From the NCBI GenBank assembly GCA_011087745.1, contig JAALLB010000063.1:1-8342 (forward strand): a stretch of DNA of 8,342 bases, in the 5' to 3' direction. The DNA is from Hyphomicrobiales bacterium. GTDB lineage: Bacteria > Pseudomonadota > Alphaproteobacteria > Rhizobiales > Rhizobiaceae. Of the stretch, positions 7,250-8,342 are shown piece after piece. Each line of letters begins with the position of its first letter. Within the stretch, counting starts at the first letter, position 1. Below the pieces are notes generated by a model. It did no database searches. It saw only the letters and a program-made list of their open reading frames with translations, and was not told the DNA's origin. The position numbers were made by a program, and so were the translations under genes.

Positions 7250-7273
7250 ACAAGCGTAAAGAAAGCAGAGTTC

Positions 7274-8236
7274 ATGGAAACCTTGGCACAGCCACAAACG
7301 CTAATCTCCATTTTAGCTGCTGTCGCAATATTTGCGACGATCATTACATTGGCTATGCCTCTTCTCGCAAAAGATGAGCTTGGTTCCCGAATGAAGTCTG
7401 TTGCAATAGAACGCGATAAGATTCGTGCACGAGAACGTGCGCGTTTAGCTGAAGAGCAAGGAAAGAAAGGCTCCCTTCGCCAAAAAGATGAGAGTTTTGT
7501 TCATAGCATCGTCGAACGGTTCAATCTTAAAGCTGCACTTGCTGATGAAAATACATTCATGAACTTGACGATGGCTGGTTATCGCAAGCAGGCGCATATC
7601 AACATTTTTCTATTTTTCAAGGTAGCGCTACCGATAGCATTATTGACTTTGTCTTTGGTGTACTTTTTCATTATTTCACCTTCTGACCGCTCAACCATGA
7701 TGAGCATTTTGTTTGCATGTGCTATTGGTATGGCTGGTTTTTATCTGCCTTCAATTATTGTCAAGAATGCAGTTGGAAAACGACAGCTATCCATTAAGCG
7801 CGCATGGCCAGATGCACTTGATTTTTTGCTAATCTGTGTTGAATCCGGCATGTCACTTGAAGCTTCGATGAAAAAAGTTGCGGTCGAGGTCGGTTTGCAA
7901 TCACCCGAACTTGCTGAGGAACTTACACTAACAACAGCTGAACTGTCCTACCTTACTGAACGCCGACAAGCGCATGAAAACCTTGCCAAGCGTACCGGTC
8001 TGGACCAGGTTAAGGCAGTTTCAATGGCTCTTATTCAAGCTGAACGTTATGGTACCCCGCTTTCCACAGCTCTTCGAGCTCTCTCTCAAGAAAGTCGTGA
8101 TATGCGTATGGCAGAAGCTGAAAAGAAGGCCGCAGCCCTTCCTCCAAAACTAACAGTTCCGATGATTATTTTCTTCCTGCCGGTACTTTTCGCGGTTATT
8201 ATTGGTCCAGCTGTTATCCAGATTCAAGGCACTTAA
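7274..8236 (+). CDS. tadC: Tad pilus inner-membrane platform protein TadC
   Basis: TadC pairs with TadB in the inner-membrane platform of the Tad pilus. The 320-residue protein has an N-terminal membrane helix (about 10-32), a highly charged cytoplasmic stretch (about 33-75, RDKIRARERARLAEEQGKK), a pair of membrane helices (about 111-135 and 142-163), the type II secretion F domain (about 178-290, with WPDALDFLLICVESGMSL and QAERYGTPLSTALRALS), and a final helix (about 293-315) preceded by the hallmark KKAAALPPKLTVPMIIFFLP. No good ribosome binding site is visible: only GCAGAG (7265-7270) close before the ATG at 7274. No upstream in-frame start looks better. The 98-base gap from tadB is the largest in the unit, so tadC may be translated or transcribed at a different level. 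It is the last gene before a terminator. Confidence 0.93.
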   Translation: METLAQPQTLISILAAVAIFATIITLAMPLLAKDELGSRMKSVAIERDKIRARERARLAEEQGKKGSLRQKDESFVHSIVERFNLKAALADENTFMNLTMAGYRKQAHINIFLFFKVALPIALLTLSLVYFFIISPSDRSTMMSILFACAIGMAGFYLPSIIVKNAVGKRQLSIKRAWPDALDFLLICVESGMSLEASMKKVAVEVGLQSPELAEELTLTTAELSYLTERRQAHENLAKRTGLDQVKAVSMALIQAERYGTPLSTALRALSQESRDMRMAEAEKKAAALPPKLTVPMIIFFLPVLFAVIIGPAVIQIQGT

Positions 8237-8259
8237 TACAAAAATTCATAGTAGATGGG

Positions 8260-8292
8260 AGGGCGAATGAAAATTTGCCCTTTTTCTATTTT
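8260..8292 (+). terminator. Intrinsic terminator after tadC
   Basis: AGGGCGAAT (8260-8268) pairs with ATTTGCCCT (8273-8281) over nine positions, with one G-T wobble, around a GAAA tetraloop. A T-rich tract follows at once (TTTTTCTATTTT, 8281-8292). It begins 23 bases after the tadC stop and should end the cpaB-tadC transcript. Confidence 0.88.
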
Positions 8293-8342
8293 GTTATACT
8301 CCGAGTCCTTGAAAATCTGATTATTTGGGGTTGACGTTTCAG
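8293..8342 (+). other. Region after the terminator, with possible -35 element
   Basis: No gene is seen in these 50 bases. TTGACG at 8331-8336 resembles a -35 element; any -10 would lie past the window end. It could belong to the promoter of the next gene, which in many Tad loci is tadD. Confidence 0.3.

Overview
The window is the core assembly block of a Tad/Flp (tight adherence, type IVc) pilus locus. All seven genes are on the + strand, in the order cpaB-cpaC-cpaD-cpaE-cpaF-tadB-tadC. The Cpa-type order, the CpaD lipoprotein (rather than a TadD/RcpB-type arrangement), the CpaE with a receiver-like domain and degenerate P-loop, and the wording of the conserved CpaC/CpaD/CpaF motifs point to an alphaproteobacterium, probably in the Hyphomicrobiales (Rhizobiales). 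The base composition leans to A+T, which is low for that order, and I cannot name a genus from the sequence.

Layout. Bases 1-134 are an untranslated leader with a CtrA-like site and no convincing gene. cpaB (135-962) runs into cpaC (946-2589, or from 997), and cpaD (2616-3323) follows after 26 bases. cpaE (3353-4633), cpaF (4670-6148) and tadB (6165-7175) follow with gaps of 16-36 bases. A 98-base gap holding a hairpin and a small palindrome then precedes tadC (7274-8236). An intrinsic terminator with a GAAA loop (8260-8292) closes the unit, and the last 50 bases hold only a possible -35 element for whatever lies downstream.

How the genes work together. CpaC is the outer-membrane secretin, CpaD its lipoprotein partner, and CpaB the periplasmic protein tied to the inner membrane and the secretin. 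CpaE is the ParA/MinD-like protein that places the machine in the cell. CpaF is the hexameric ATPase that drives pilus motion. TadB and TadC form the inner-membrane platform that CpaF acts on. The pilin, the prepilin peptidase (CpaA), the TadE/F/G minor pilins and TadD are not in the window and are expected nearby or elsewhere.

All genes look intact: no frameshift, insertion sequence, tRNA, CRISPR array or sign of recent transfer was seen. This is a known system, and I found no undescribed one. The points worth a second look are regulatory (the CtrA-like box, the tadB-tadC gap, the pattern of ribosome binding sites) and start-codon choices in cpaC and cpaD.
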